A stretch of DNA of 64,000 nucleotides, from contig CAKOKQ010000006.1 in NCBI GenBank assembly GCA_934095825.1, positions 46,491-110,490 of the forward strand. The letters run 5' to 3'. The translations under genes and the position numbers were made by a program. This document shows, in pieces, positions 25,351 to 34,529 of this stretch. This DNA is from an uncultured Bacilli bacterium. GTDB taxonomy: Bacteria; Bacillota_I; Bacilli_A; RF39; UBA660. A model generated the notes under the pieces. That model was not told where the DNA came from. It worked only from the letters and a program-made list of their open reading frames with translations, and did not search any database. Numbering within the stretch: the stretch's first letter is position 1; each line of letters begins with the position of its first letter.

Positions 25351-27324
25351 ATGGCAAAGAAAAAGAATAATTTTTTACTAATAGGCTTAATATTGATATT
25401 AGTTTTAGCAATAGGATTTAGTTATGGTTATTATTTATTAAGTAAAGTTCAAGATAATAATAATGTGGTAGGAAGTAAATGTTTTAACTTAGAATTCACT
25501 AATGAAAAGAACGCTATTAACTTAGATAATATGTATCCTATAAGTGATGAAGAAGGTAGGAAATTAACACCATTTAGTTTTACGATAACTAATACTTGTG
25601 ATATGTTAGCAGGATACACTGTTAATATGGAAATGTTAGAAGGAACTACTTTAAATAGCAAGTATTTAGATGTAATGATTAATAATGAAGAAATTAAGGT
25701 ACTTACAAATTATGAATCTACTAGTACCGTAATAGCAGGCAGTACAGAATCAAGAATACTAGCTAAAGGAACTTTAGCCTATAATGATTCCGTAGATTAT
25801 ACGGTAAGATTTTGGATGGATAAAGATGTTGAAGATACGGAATCTATGAATAAACTATTTAAATCTAAAATAGTTATATCAGCAACACCTAGTAGTTGGA
25901 ATCCTAAAGATGCAGGTTATGATACCCTACATGATGCGATACTTGCAAATGAATATCAAACTACACCAGAAGATGCTATAAGTAAAATTGCTGCTAAGGG
26001 TGAACCTGATTTATCAAATACTGCGCCAGCGATAAATTGGCTAGAAAAGATTGGAGAAAAATCAACAAAAGAGATAGTTAAGCCAGCTTTGGGGGCAATA
26101 AATTCAGATAATCAGACCAGTAATATGACAGAAAATGACACAAAATTAAAGCTATATACATCTTATGATTTTGATAATCAAACAGGAAAATATAATCTTT
26201 TGAATCCTGTATATGTTGACCCATCTGAAATTGATTATTATGATAATAAAAAGTATTATATAGTTACAGAAAGTGTTGAGTATAACCAATCGACTCAAAA
26301 ATTGTATACTTTTAATACTGATGTTGGTTATGAAATTTACCAAGTTTTGAACGCAAATAAAAAATATGAAACTAGGAACTTAAAAAATAATGAATATGCT
26401 TCCATTGTTTATAATTTATCTACTTTATCTTTATCAGAAACAGAGTTGGAAACTGATAAATCTGATAAGGGCTTATATCGTGCACCAGATGATTATGGTA
26501 TAACTTATTATTACCGAGGCAATATTAACAACAATAATGTATATTTTGCAGGATTTTATTGGCAGATTATTAGAATTAATGGTGATGGTTCAATAAGGCT
26601 TTTATATAATGGAGCGGAACAAAATGCAAACGGAGTAAAGCAATCGATAAATAATAAAACCTATAAATTTAATATAGTATATAACAGTCCTGCATATGTA
26701 GGTTATATGTATGGTAATCCAGATGGAGCAAGTTTTGATGATGTACATGCTAATATTAATTCTTCTAATGTAAAAAATGCTATTGATGATTGGTATAAAA
26801 ATAATATTTATGACATTGGGTACAATAACTATATTTCTAATAATGTTGGATTTTGTGGTGATAGAACCCTAAATATTGGCGATGGTATAAGCAAAAAAAA
26901 CTATAGCTTTTTTGGTAGCTATTCAAGGTCTGAAAAAAATATGGCACAATTTGTGTGTCCAGATCCGGCAAGAGATTTATATACAACAAGTGATGCTATC
27001 GTTGGTAATCGTTCTTTAACATATCCGGTTGGCTTAATATCATATGATGAAACTGTTTTTGGTGGTATGGACAAAAATCACATTAACAAATATTCATATT
27101 TGTATTCTGATTATAGTTATTGGACAATGACTCCGTCACGATATGACGCTTCTTGGGGATATTCAGATGTGTGGACACAAAAACTAGATGGTTATATATA
27201 TCCACATTATGATGTTACATTTTTGTATTTAGTGCGTCCTGTCATTAATTTAAAGTCAGATGTTAAAATTACCGGAGGAATAGGTACTTCTAATGATCCG
27301 TTTGTTATAGACACAAGTAAATAG
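25351..27324 (+). CDS. Exported CalY/TasA-like plus lectin-like surface protein
   Basis: This 657-residue protein has a signal segment LIGLILILVLAIGFSYGYYL, a CalY-like beta domain (CFNLEFTNEKNAINLDN onward), the GYDTLHDAILANEYQTTPE linker and a lectin-like domain ending YWTMTPSRYDASWGYSDVW, RPVINLKSDV. Its first ~180 residues closely match the 62499 protein, whose C-terminus is a different module (glycine-rich), evidence of modular exchange. ATG 25351 is chosen because gtaaagg lies 9-12 bases ahead; the open frame upstream is an extension. It is the first gene behind element 4. Confidence 0.75.
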   Translation: MAKKKNNFLLIGLILILVLAIGFSYGYYLLSKVQDNNNVVGSKCFNLEFTNEKNAINLDNMYPISDEEGRKLTPFSFTITNTCDMLAGYTVNMEMLEGTTLNSKYLDVMINNEEIKVLTNYESTSTVIAGSTESRILAKGTLAYNDSVDYTVRFWMDKDVEDTESMNKLFKSKIVISATPSSWNPKDAGYDTLHDAILANEYQTTPEDAISKIAAKGEPDLSNTAPAINWLEKIGEKSTKEIVKPALGAINSDNQTSNMTENDTKLKLYTSYDFDNQTGKYNLLNPVYVDPSEIDYYDNKKYYIVTESVEYNQSTQKLYTFNTDVGYEIYQVLNANKKYETRNLKNNEYASIVYNLSTLSLSETELETDKSDKGLYRAPDDYGITYYYRGNINNNNVYFAGFYWQIIRINGDGSIRLLYNGAEQNANGVKQSINNKTYKFNIVYNSPAYVGYMYGNPDGASFDDVHANINSSNVKNAIDDWYKNNIYDIGYNNYISNNVGFCGDRTLNIGDGISKKNYSFFGSYSRSEKNMAQFVCPDPARDLYTTSDAIVGNRSLTYPVGLISYDETVFGGMDKNHINKYSYLYSDYSYWTMTPSRYDASWGYSDVWTQKLDGYIYPHYDVTFLYLVRPVINLKSDVKITGGIGTSNDPFVIDTSK

Positions 27325-27341
27325 TAAGGATAATAATATAT

Positions 27342-28673
27342 ATGAAGAAATTTAATAAAGATAAATATTTAAAGAAATTAAAGTATAAAAGAGTATTACA
27401 AAACTATTCAAAATACTTTTATATAAGTATACCTTGTATATTATGTTTAATATTAAGTATATATTTTACTTATTCTAAATTCTTTGTGTCAAATGAAGAA
27501 GAAGTAATAAGAACTACGGTTGGAGAATTTATATATGGAGATATGGTATTAAGTTATACTTTAGATGGCGTAGCAGGTACTAATACCTTTCCTAAACAAA
27601 ATACTGGTGTAGAAGGTACTAGTGTTACTTGTGATAATGAGGCTACAGCAACTTGGGATAATTCTCTTTGGTCAATTAAAATGACTAATATGGGTAATGG
27701 TTCTAGAGTTAAATGTAAGGTAGCATTTACTATGCAAGAAACTAAAACTATTTCTGGTATTACTTTTAATTTAAATACTTTTAGTCCTGATTTTTCTAAG
27801 TCGGCTTGTAGTGATTGTGAATCTAAAGAAGCTGGCGTATTTGCTGCTGAAGATGATTATGGTACTAGTTATTATTATAGAGGCAGTGTAGAAAATAATT
27901 ATGTTAATTTTGCTGGTATGACTTGGAGAATTATAAGAATTAATGGTGATGGTTCTGTTAGGGTTATTTTAAATGATACAGCAGGGACATCTGCATTTAA
28001 CAATAGCTATGATGATAATGCTTATGTAGGGTATATGTATGGAACTTCTAATGCTTCAACTTATGAAGAAACACATAAAAACCTTAATGATTCTAATTTG
28101 AAACAAACTATAGATAAATGGTATGAAAATAATTTAAAAGACAATTATTCTAATTATTTAGCCGATTCAGGATTTTGTGGAGATAGAAGTTCGTTAACTA
28201 TTAATGACACCGCAGGTGTTGGAACAATGATTACATATTATTCGGCATATGCAAGAGTTTCTTCTAGCCGCCCAGAATTAAAATGTGTGAAAATGAATGA
28301 TTTGTATACGACATCTACATCTAATACAGGAAATAAGGCTTTAAAATATCCTATAGCAACTGTAACTGCAGATGAAGTTCTAATGTCTGGTAGCAGTGGT
28401 GGAGTGTTTGATGGTGCTTGGAATTATACGCATCAAAGTAATAACTATTTAAATATAAACAAAAAATATTGGACCATGACTCCAGTGGGTGAATATATTT
28501 CATATGGTGTTAAGCGCCCTTATTCTAATGTGTTGTTTATATACAACTCTAAAATAGATGATATTGAGCCATATAACGACTACAATTTTAGACCTGTCAT
28601 TAATTTGAAGGCTGATGCTATAAAATATGGTACAGGAATTTCATCAGATCCTTACCGTGTAACTGAAAATTAA
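27342..28673 (+). CDS. Membrane-anchored lectin-like surface protein
   Basis: This 443-residue protein has the basic tail plus single helix anchor of the GLUG proteins (YFYISIPCILCLILSIYFTYS) and the VTCDN...VKCKVAF two-cysteine domain, but ends in the lectin-like module (YYYRGSVENNYVNFAGMTW, RIIRINGDGSVRVIL, FCGDRS, YWTMTPVG, RPVINLKADA). It therefore joins the N-terminus of one family to the C-terminus of the other. It lies 17 bases after the 25351 gene and shares its switch; a terminator follows. Confidence 0.75.
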   Translation: MKKFNKDKYLKKLKYKRVLQNYSKYFYISIPCILCLILSIYFTYSKFFVSNEEEVIRTTVGEFIYGDMVLSYTLDGVAGTNTFPKQNTGVEGTSVTCDNEATATWDNSLWSIKMTNMGNGSRVKCKVAFTMQETKTISGITFNLNTFSPDFSKSACSDCESKEAGVFAAEDDYGTSYYYRGSVENNYVNFAGMTWRIIRINGDGSVRVILNDTAGTSAFNNSYDDNAYVGYMYGTSNASTYEETHKNLNDSNLKQTIDKWYENNLKDNYSNYLADSGFCGDRSSLTINDTAGVGTMITYYSAYARVSSSRPELKCVKMNDLYTTSTSNTGNKALKYPIATVTADEVLMSGSSGGVFDGAWNYTHQSNNYLNINKKYWTMTPVGEYISYGVKRPYSNVLFIYNSKIDDIEPYNDYNFRPVINLKADAIKYGTGISSDPYRVTEN

Positions 28674-28677
28674 TAAT

Positions 28678-28718
28678 ATTAATAGTCATAAATTTGAGAA
28701 TTTATGGCTATTTTTAGT
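28678..28718 (+). terminator. Rho-independent terminator
   Basis: Stem aatagtcataaatt/aatttatggctatt (one G-T pair), 4-base loop, then TTTTTA, after the 27342 gene and before element 5. Confidence 0.75.
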
Positions 28719-28762
28719 ATAAAAAATTCATATTTGGATAAAATATATCTTAAATAAAAATT

Positions 28763-29039
28763 TTCATAGAGTTTAATACTCTATGAAAGTTCCAGTAAAT
28801 ACAGGCTTTGAAAGGCATTTGACCATAAATTTGACTAGAATAAAATCTTAAAGCATGAACTTGCTTGACGCTTTCAAAGCCTTATAATTACCGGTTTCTT
28901 TACACTTTTTTTGACCATAATTTTGACTATAAAAAGAAAAAAATTATATAGAAAATAGGCCGTTTTTATGGTATATTTAATATATAAATTAAAAATAAGG
29001 TACGAAAATACGGTTTCATAGAGTATTAAACTCTAGGAA
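28763..29039 (+). promoter_or_regulatory. Invertible promoter element 5 (predicted ON)
   Basis: Left site 28763-28787 (centre tttaata) and right site 29015-29039 (centre tattaaa) pair with one arm mismatch. The interior is reversed relative to elements 1-4: the conserved block ggtatatttaatatataa reads on the plus strand, with -10 TAATAT at 28978-28983 and a weak -35 at 28955-28960, pointing at the 29125 operon. TTTGACCATAA / TTTGACTA repeats appear as their complements. This is the shortest element at 277 bp. Confidence 0.85.
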
Positions 29040-29124
29040 AAGTGTAAATAATGTAAATGGTATTCAAATTACCATAATAAGTATTATTTATTTTTAATCG
29101 GAGATAATATTAGTAGGTGGATTT

Positions 29125-30651
29125 ATGTTTCAAAATAATAAAAAGAAAATATTTTTAATAGTCGGATTAATTTGTATTATTGGTTTAGTAGGAATAGGTA
29201 TGTCTTATGCTTATTGGAAATTTACTTATACTCAAACTGATAAGAATGTAGCTGTTAGTAAGTGTCTTAAATTAGAAATGAGTAATGAGTCTAATGCAAT
29301 TAGTTTAGAGAATATGTATCCTATAAGTGATGAAGATGGTAGAAAATTAACACCATATTCTTTTAAAATAACTAATACTTGTTCCATGTCAACCGAATAT
29401 AAAGTTAACTTAGAAATGCTAGAAGGAACTACTTTAAATAGTAAGTATTTAGCCTCTTTAGTTAATAATGGGGATATTAAGTTATTAAGTAGTTATGATG
29501 CTACTAAAACTACTATAAGTGGTTCTGTAGAATCAAGAACATTAGATAATAATATTTTAACACCAGGAGCTTCTAAAGAATATAGTATATCTTTATGGAT
29601 GGATAAAAGTGTTACTTTAGCAGATGATGCCCAAAATAAAAGTTTTTCTGCTAAAGTAGTTATAGATGCCTCTATGTATACGGGTATTGTTGATAAAATC
29701 GTGGCTCAGTTAGATACGACTGGTAAATGTCCAACCGTTAATGATGATGGAACTGTAAATGTAACTAGTGCTGAATCTAAAAACTCACTACTTTGTAGTG
29801 CCCCTGATAATTATGGGACTTCATATTATTATCGTGGTAATGTAACTAATAATTATGTTAAGTTTGCTAACTTTTATTGGCGTATTGTAAGAATAAACGG
29901 CGATGGTTCGATAAGATTGATCTACGATGGAACTAGTGTTCATACAAATGAGGAAGTCAGTGGAGATAGAATAATAGGTAATTCTGTATATAATAACATT
30001 TTAAATGATAATGCTTATGCAGGATATATGTATGGGACAGCAGGCTCATCAACTTATGAAGAAACACACGCAAACCTAAACGATTCGACTATAAAAAATT
30101 ATATTGACACATGGTATGAAAATAATATAAATAATTATGAAATTTATTTAAGTGATAATATTTTTTGCAATGATAGAACTATTTCTAAAAGTATATATAA
30201 TACTGGAAAAGGATATTCAAACAACTATACTCAATATCGTTGGGCTTATGGTCCATGGAATGAAAAAGAATATGGTAATAATTATGTTTCTATTAATAAT
30301 TGTTTAAAAAACGATAGTTTCAGTATCAGCACAACAAAAGGTAATGGTTCTCTTAAGTACAGTATAGGACTGATAAGCATGGACGAAGTCGTACTTAGTG
30401 GTGCATGGAACAGTTCTAATGAAACATTATATTTGCATAGTGGAAATGAAATATGGACTATGTCTGCCAGTGATTTTAATATAAATTTAAGTTTTGTTGG
30501 GGTTAGAAATGTTTTAAGTGATGGTACTCTCAATATTAAAGGTGGAGCTAATGTTTTAGCAAATTTAGGTGTTAAACCGGTTATTAATTTAAAACCTAAT
30601 TCGTTAAAATCTGGTGATGGTACTATTAACAATCCATATGTTGTAGAGTAG
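29125..30651 (+). CDS. Exported CalY/TasA-like plus lectin-like surface protein (predicted expressed)
   Basis: This 508-residue protein has a signal segment ending MSYAYWKF and a CalY-like domain to about residue 190, then TTGKCPTVNDDGTVNVTSAE, SYYYRGNVTNNYVKFANFYW, RINGDGSIRLIYDGT and a variable end closing KPVINLKPNS. It lacks the long GYDTLHDA linker of its paralogues. It is the first gene behind element 5, the only one of the 12-52 kb switches facing its operon, so this and the next two genes are predicted to be expressed. The RBS aggtgg fixes ATG 29125. Confidence 0.75.
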   Translation: MFQNNKKKIFLIVGLICIIGLVGIGMSYAYWKFTYTQTDKNVAVSKCLKLEMSNESNAISLENMYPISDEDGRKLTPYSFKITNTCSMSTEYKVNLEMLEGTTLNSKYLASLVNNGDIKLLSSYDATKTTISGSVESRTLDNNILTPGASKEYSISLWMDKSVTLADDAQNKSFSAKVVIDASMYTGIVDKIVAQLDTTGKCPTVNDDGTVNVTSAESKNSLLCSAPDNYGTSYYYRGNVTNNYVKFANFYWRIVRINGDGSIRLIYDGTSVHTNEEVSGDRIIGNSVYNNILNDNAYAGYMYGTAGSSTYEETHANLNDSTIKNYIDTWYENNINNYEIYLSDNIFCNDRTISKSIYNTGKGYSNNYTQYRWAYGPWNEKEYGNNYVSINNCLKNDSFSISTTKGNGSLKYSIGLISMDEVVLSGAWNSSNETLYLHSGNEIWTMSASDFNINLSFVGVRNVLSDGTLNIKGGANVLANLGVKPVINLKPNSLKSGDGTINNPYVVE

Positions 30652-30659
30652 GTGAAACA

Positions 30660-32216
30660 ATGAATAATAAGAAAAAATTAATAATACCAATAACTATTAT
30701 TGGAGTAAGTATAACTTTAATAGGACTATCTTTTGCTTATTATATAGCAAATTTTAATGTTTTAAATAAAGATAATAATAATACTATTACAGCCAGTTCT
30801 TTAGTAGAAACAATATTAGAAATACCAGAAAAGTCTGATAATACTAATATTTATCCAGGATATAAAACTGTTAAAGAATATATAGTAAAAGGTAAAGGAA
30901 ATAGTAAATCTTTATCATCACAAGCATCTTTAATAGTAAAACCTAATTTAGGAGATTTTTCTAAATATGTATATTGGTCTTTATATAAATCAAATGAAGA
31001 AATAACTTGTAATAATACTTTAGATAGTAGTATTAATGGTTCTTCTAATAAGGGAGAATGTAATATACCCAGTGGTGCTAAGTTAGTACTTTCTGGTAAT
31101 GAAGATACTACTCATATAAATATAGTAGTTAATTATAATACTAATGATAAGTATTACTTAGTAACTGAGTATATAGATTCTAATGAAGATCAATCTAATT
31201 TAATGGGTAAAGTATTTAATATAGATGTATCTTTAGAGCAAGTAGAAGATTCTATTCAAAATAAGATAATTAGTCAGTTGGACACTACTGGTAAGTGTCC
31301 AACTGTTAATGAGGATGGTTCTGTTAATGTGACTAGTGCTGAATCTGAAAACTCTTTACTTTGTAGTGCTCCTGATAATTATGGTACTTCATATTATTAT
31401 CGTGGTAATGTTACCAATAACTATGTTAAGTTTGCTAACTTTTATTGGCGAATAGTTCGTGTTAATGGTGATGGTTCGATAAGATTGATCTATGATGGGA
31501 CGAGTGCTTATGCCAATGAAGAATCAAGTGAAGATAGGCAGATTGGTATGAGTCAATTTAATAATATTATCACAGACAATGCTTATGCCGGCTATATGCT
31601 TGGAGATGTAGATGCCGATAATTATGCTTCATCTCATAATAATAAAGATTCCAGTACTATTAAAAAGTATATAGATGAGTGGTATGAAAATAATTTAAAA
31701 AATGCTTCTTATGTTCAATATTTACAAGATAATATTTATTGTAGTGATCGTACTATCAATGATTTAAAATATGGCGATGATTATAACAATCTTGGCTATG
31801 GTAAAAATGCCACAACTTATCGTTATGGAATTGAACCGTGGGCTGATAATAGTAAAACTAACATTTATTTAAAATGCACTCAACAAAATGATTCCTTTAC
31901 AGTTAATGAAATTCATGGCAATAAAGCCCTAACTTACCCAATTGGTTTGTTAACAGCTGATGAAAACATTTTGGCTGGTGCCTGGAATACTCATAACTTG
32001 TCATATTATCTTCATACTGGTAATTGGTATTGGACTATGACCCCAACTATTTTTAACGGTGGCTATGCTTTAAATAAAATTGCTTACTTGGATGGTTCAG
32101 CTGGGTATAATATTGATTTGGGTTATAGTGGTGGAGTTAAACCTGTCATTAACTTAAAACCAAATTCCCTAACATCTGGTGATGGAACCATAAATAATCC
32201 ATATGTGGTAGAGTAG
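30660..32216 (+). CDS. Exported lectin-like surface protein (predicted expressed)
   Basis: This 518-residue protein has a signal segment LIGLSFAYYIANF and a distinct ~190-residue beta domain (SSLVETILEIPEKSDNTN onward) unlike the CalY domain of its neighbours, followed by the shared lectin-like module (TTGKCPTVNEDGSVNVTSAE, RVNGDGSIRLIYDGT, WYWTMTPTIFNGGY, KPVINLKPNS). It starts 8 bases after 29125 with aggtg as RBS. The lectin-like module is closest to that of 29125 and 32231, suggesting local duplication. Confidence 0.75.
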   Translation: MNNKKKLIIPITIIGVSITLIGLSFAYYIANFNVLNKDNNNTITASSLVETILEIPEKSDNTNIYPGYKTVKEYIVKGKGNSKSLSSQASLIVKPNLGDFSKYVYWSLYKSNEEITCNNTLDSSINGSSNKGECNIPSGAKLVLSGNEDTTHINIVVNYNTNDKYYLVTEYIDSNEDQSNLMGKVFNIDVSLEQVEDSIQNKIISQLDTTGKCPTVNEDGSVNVTSAESENSLLCSAPDNYGTSYYYRGNVTNNYVKFANFYWRIVRVNGDGSIRLIYDGTSAYANEESSEDRQIGMSQFNNIITDNAYAGYMLGDVDADNYASSHNNKDSSTIKKYIDEWYENNLKNASYVQYLQDNIYCSDRTINDLKYGDDYNNLGYGKNATTYRYGIEPWADNSKTNIYLKCTQQNDSFTVNEIHGNKALTYPIGLLTADENILAGAWNTHNLSYYLHTGNWYWTMTPTIFNGGYALNKIAYLDGSAGYNIDLGYSGGVKPVINLKPNSLTSGDGTINNPYVVE

Positions 32217-32230
32217 AAAGGATATTACGA

Positions 32231-33496
32231 ATGAAAAGAAAAAATATTATAATTTCATTTTTAATTTTATCATTATTTATAGCATCATTCTGTATAATCC
32301 TTTCTAACTCCTTTTCTAATAATCAAAATATAATAGAAGATGAAGAATTAATAGGTACTTATATAGATGGAGAGTATTCAGAAAATATTCCTAATAAAGA
32401 TACTGGTTATGTTGTAGAAAAAATAGTATGCGATAATAATGCAATAGGTAAGTGGGACTATGATAATTGGGGTATTACTTTAACTAATTTATCAGAAAAA
32501 ACTAAATGTAATATTCATTTTAGAAAAGGAGTAAAACTTGCTGATACTATTAATTTAGTAGATACTACTGGTAAGTGCCCAACAGTTAATGAAGATGGCA
32601 CAGTTAATGTAACAAGTGCGGAATCTGAAAATTCTTTATTGTGTAGTGCACCAGATAATTATGGAAATTCTTATTATTATAGGGGAAATGTTACTAATAA
32701 TTATGTAAAGTTTGCTAATTTTTATTGGCGAATAGTTCGTATTAACGGTGATGGCTCAATCAGAATGATATATGATGGAACTGTTGCTCATGCCAATGGT
32801 GAGGCAAGTGACGATAGAATAATTGGTACAAGTGCTTTTAATGAAAAAAACGATGATAATGCTTATGTTGGCTATATGTATGGAACTATAGGATCATCAA
32901 CATATGAAAAAACTCATGAAAATGTAAATGATTCTACTATAAAAAAATATCTTGATATTTGGTATGAACAAAATATAAAGGATACTAACTTTGAACAATA
33001 TTTATTAGATAATGTATTTTGCAATGATAGAAGCCTAGCAAAGGAAAGTGTTGGTGATGGTTTTGGAAAAATCACAAGTTATTATAGATGGTTTAATACT
33101 CCTTGGTCAGGTAATATACTTAATAAAAGAATTTTTTTGAACTGTAACCAGATAAATGACACATTTACTGTTAAAGATATTATAGGTAACAAAAAGTTAA
33201 AATATTCGATTGGACTTATTAATATGGACGAAGTAACGCTTGCCGGTGCCTTTGGAAACAAAGATTTAATTAACAATTATATAGTATCTGGTGTAAAATA
33301 TTGGACAATGTCATCGGCGTATTTTGAAAAAAGTGAAGATTGGGCTTATTTGCGCAGAGTTGGCGATAACGGTGATGTTGATAATAGAGCCTTAGCGTGT
33401 TATAATTATGGTGTTAAACCAGTCATTAACTTAAAGCCTAATTCTTTAACATCAGGTGATGGTACTATTAACAATCCATACACTTTATCTGTTTGA
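32231..33496 (+). CDS. Exported lectin-like surface protein (predicted expressed)
   Basis: This 421-residue protein has an N-terminal hydrophobic segment (IIISFLILSLFIASFCIIL), the two-cysteine domain (KIVCDNN...TKCNIHF) preceded by TYIDGEYSENIP, then the lectin-like module (TTGKCPTVNEDGTVNVTSAE, RINGDGSIRMIYDGT, YWTMSSAYFEKSEDW, KPVINLKPNS). The C-terminal module is also close to 50861. It is the last of three genes behind element 5. No clear terminator follows; a decayed gene lies downstream. Confidence 0.75.
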   Translation: MKRKNIIISFLILSLFIASFCIILSNSFSNNQNIIEDEELIGTYIDGEYSENIPNKDTGYVVEKIVCDNNAIGKWDYDNWGITLTNLSEKTKCNIHFRKGVKLADTINLVDTTGKCPTVNEDGTVNVTSAESENSLLCSAPDNYGNSYYYRGNVTNNYVKFANFYWRIVRINGDGSIRMIYDGTVAHANGEASDDRIIGTSAFNEKNDDNAYVGYMYGTIGSSTYEKTHENVNDSTIKKYLDIWYEQNIKDTNFEQYLLDNVFCNDRSLAKESVGDGFGKITSYYRWFNTPWSGNILNKRIFLNCNQINDTFTVKDIIGNKKLKYSIGLINMDEVTLAGAFGNKDLINNYIVSGVKYWTMSSAYFEKSEDWAYLRRVGDNGDVDNRALACYNYGVKPVINLKPNSLTSGDGTINNPYTLSV

Positions 33497-33591
33497 ATAA
33501 ATAATATGTATAAAATAAATTATGGGAGTTAAATTAAAATAATTCATTTACTAAATATCTCAATGATTAAAAGGGGTTTTTGGCGATAAAC

Positions 33592-34014
33592 TTTTAGATA
33601 TAAATAAAGTTATTGAAAAAAATATATTAATGATGAACATGGTAAAAAAGGATATATTACTGTGCATATTTATTTAATAAGTTAGGATTAACTACTCAAA
33701 TTTCAAAGGAAGTACTTATTGTAACCAATGAATGTCTTAATAACAATATTTATGATAATAAAAATCTAAGTGTTTCTATTAAAAAGAGCAAAATAACTGT
33801 TGATAATGAAAATTGCGTATATTTACAACTTTTGGATTTACTTGCTAATAAAGAAAATATTAAGGTTGAAGTTTATAATGAAGAAAAAATAATATACAAC
33901 TTTATTAGTGAGAATAATCTAGATATGAAAAAGATATTTGGGTATCCCAATAAAACTCAAAATATGAAAGCTGTAATGAAATTATATGAATTAGGTGGTA
34001 AAGATGTTGGATAG
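33592..34014 (+). pseudogene. Frameshifted gene remnant, unknown family
   Basis: Coding-like sequence continues through three frames: GDKLLDINKVIEKNI, then DEHGKKGYIT, then AYLFNKLGLTTQISKEVLI through to a stop at 34014 (LYELGGKDVG). Two frameshifts separate the pieces. The longest intact piece (about 110 residues from 33690) has no signal or membrane segment and differs in style from the surface genes. I do not recognise the family; a toxin-antitoxin or defence leftover is possible but unproven. Confidence 0.5.
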
Positions 34015-34064
34015 AAATCTATTAAAAAAATGATTTGATTAAAGTATTTATGATTTTAGTGTTG

Positions 34065-34103
34065 AGGCTTATAACATTTATTGATGTGTTATGAGTTTTT
34101 TTA
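34065..34103 (+). terminator. Rho-independent terminator
   Basis: Stem cttataaca/tgttatgag (one wobble) followed by seven Ts, between the remnant gene and element 6. Confidence 0.65.
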
Positions 34104-34160
34104 TTAGTAAAAGACATATAACTGGTCATTATGGGTTATACTAGTTGATTGACTAAAAAA

Positions 34161-34449
34161 TTCATAGAAGTTAAAACTCTATGAAAGCCAAAATACGGAC
34201 CTTATTCTTAATTTATAGTATAAATATACCACATAAATCTGCTAATTTCCATAAAAATTTGTTGGTAAAAAATCATGATTGTGGTCAAAATTGTGGTCAG
34301 CAAAATGCTTGCTAAGCCTAGGTAAACACTGGCTTTGAAGCACATTTTGTGGTCAATTAAATTGAATTTATTATGGTCAAATTTGTGGTCAAATGACTCT
34401 TGGAGCCAGTATTCACCTAGGCCTTTCATAGAGTTTTAACCTCTATGAA
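34161..34449 (+). promoter_or_regulatory. Invertible promoter element 6 (predicted OFF)
   Basis: Left site 34161-34185 (centre gttaaaa) and right site 34425-34449 (centre ttttaac). The minus-strand -10 TATACT is at 34217-34222, pointing away from the 34530 operon. It is close to element 2 almost base for base, including the same arm mismatch and the same centre. That fits a recent duplication of the element together with its GLUG gene and lectin-like gene. Confidence 0.85.
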
Positions 34450-34529
34450 AATTCAAAGGGGTTTAAAATCCAAATTTCGACAAAATATTCTTGTTCTTAA
34501 AAGTATGATAGTAGTAAGGACAATGATTT

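Noticed and set aside
20900..28600. Diversity-generating retroelement variable proteins, from the lectin-like C-termini with variable loops.
   Set aside because: No reverse transcriptase or template repeat is visible in the window; kept only as an analogy for where variation falls.
13180..28983. TTGACC/TTGACT inside the elements read as -35 boxes for alternative promoters.
   Set aside because: No -10 lies at 16-18 bp consistently across elements, whereas the TATACT/TAATAT block keeps a 17-bp spacer; the repeats come in helically phased pairs, more like protein sites.
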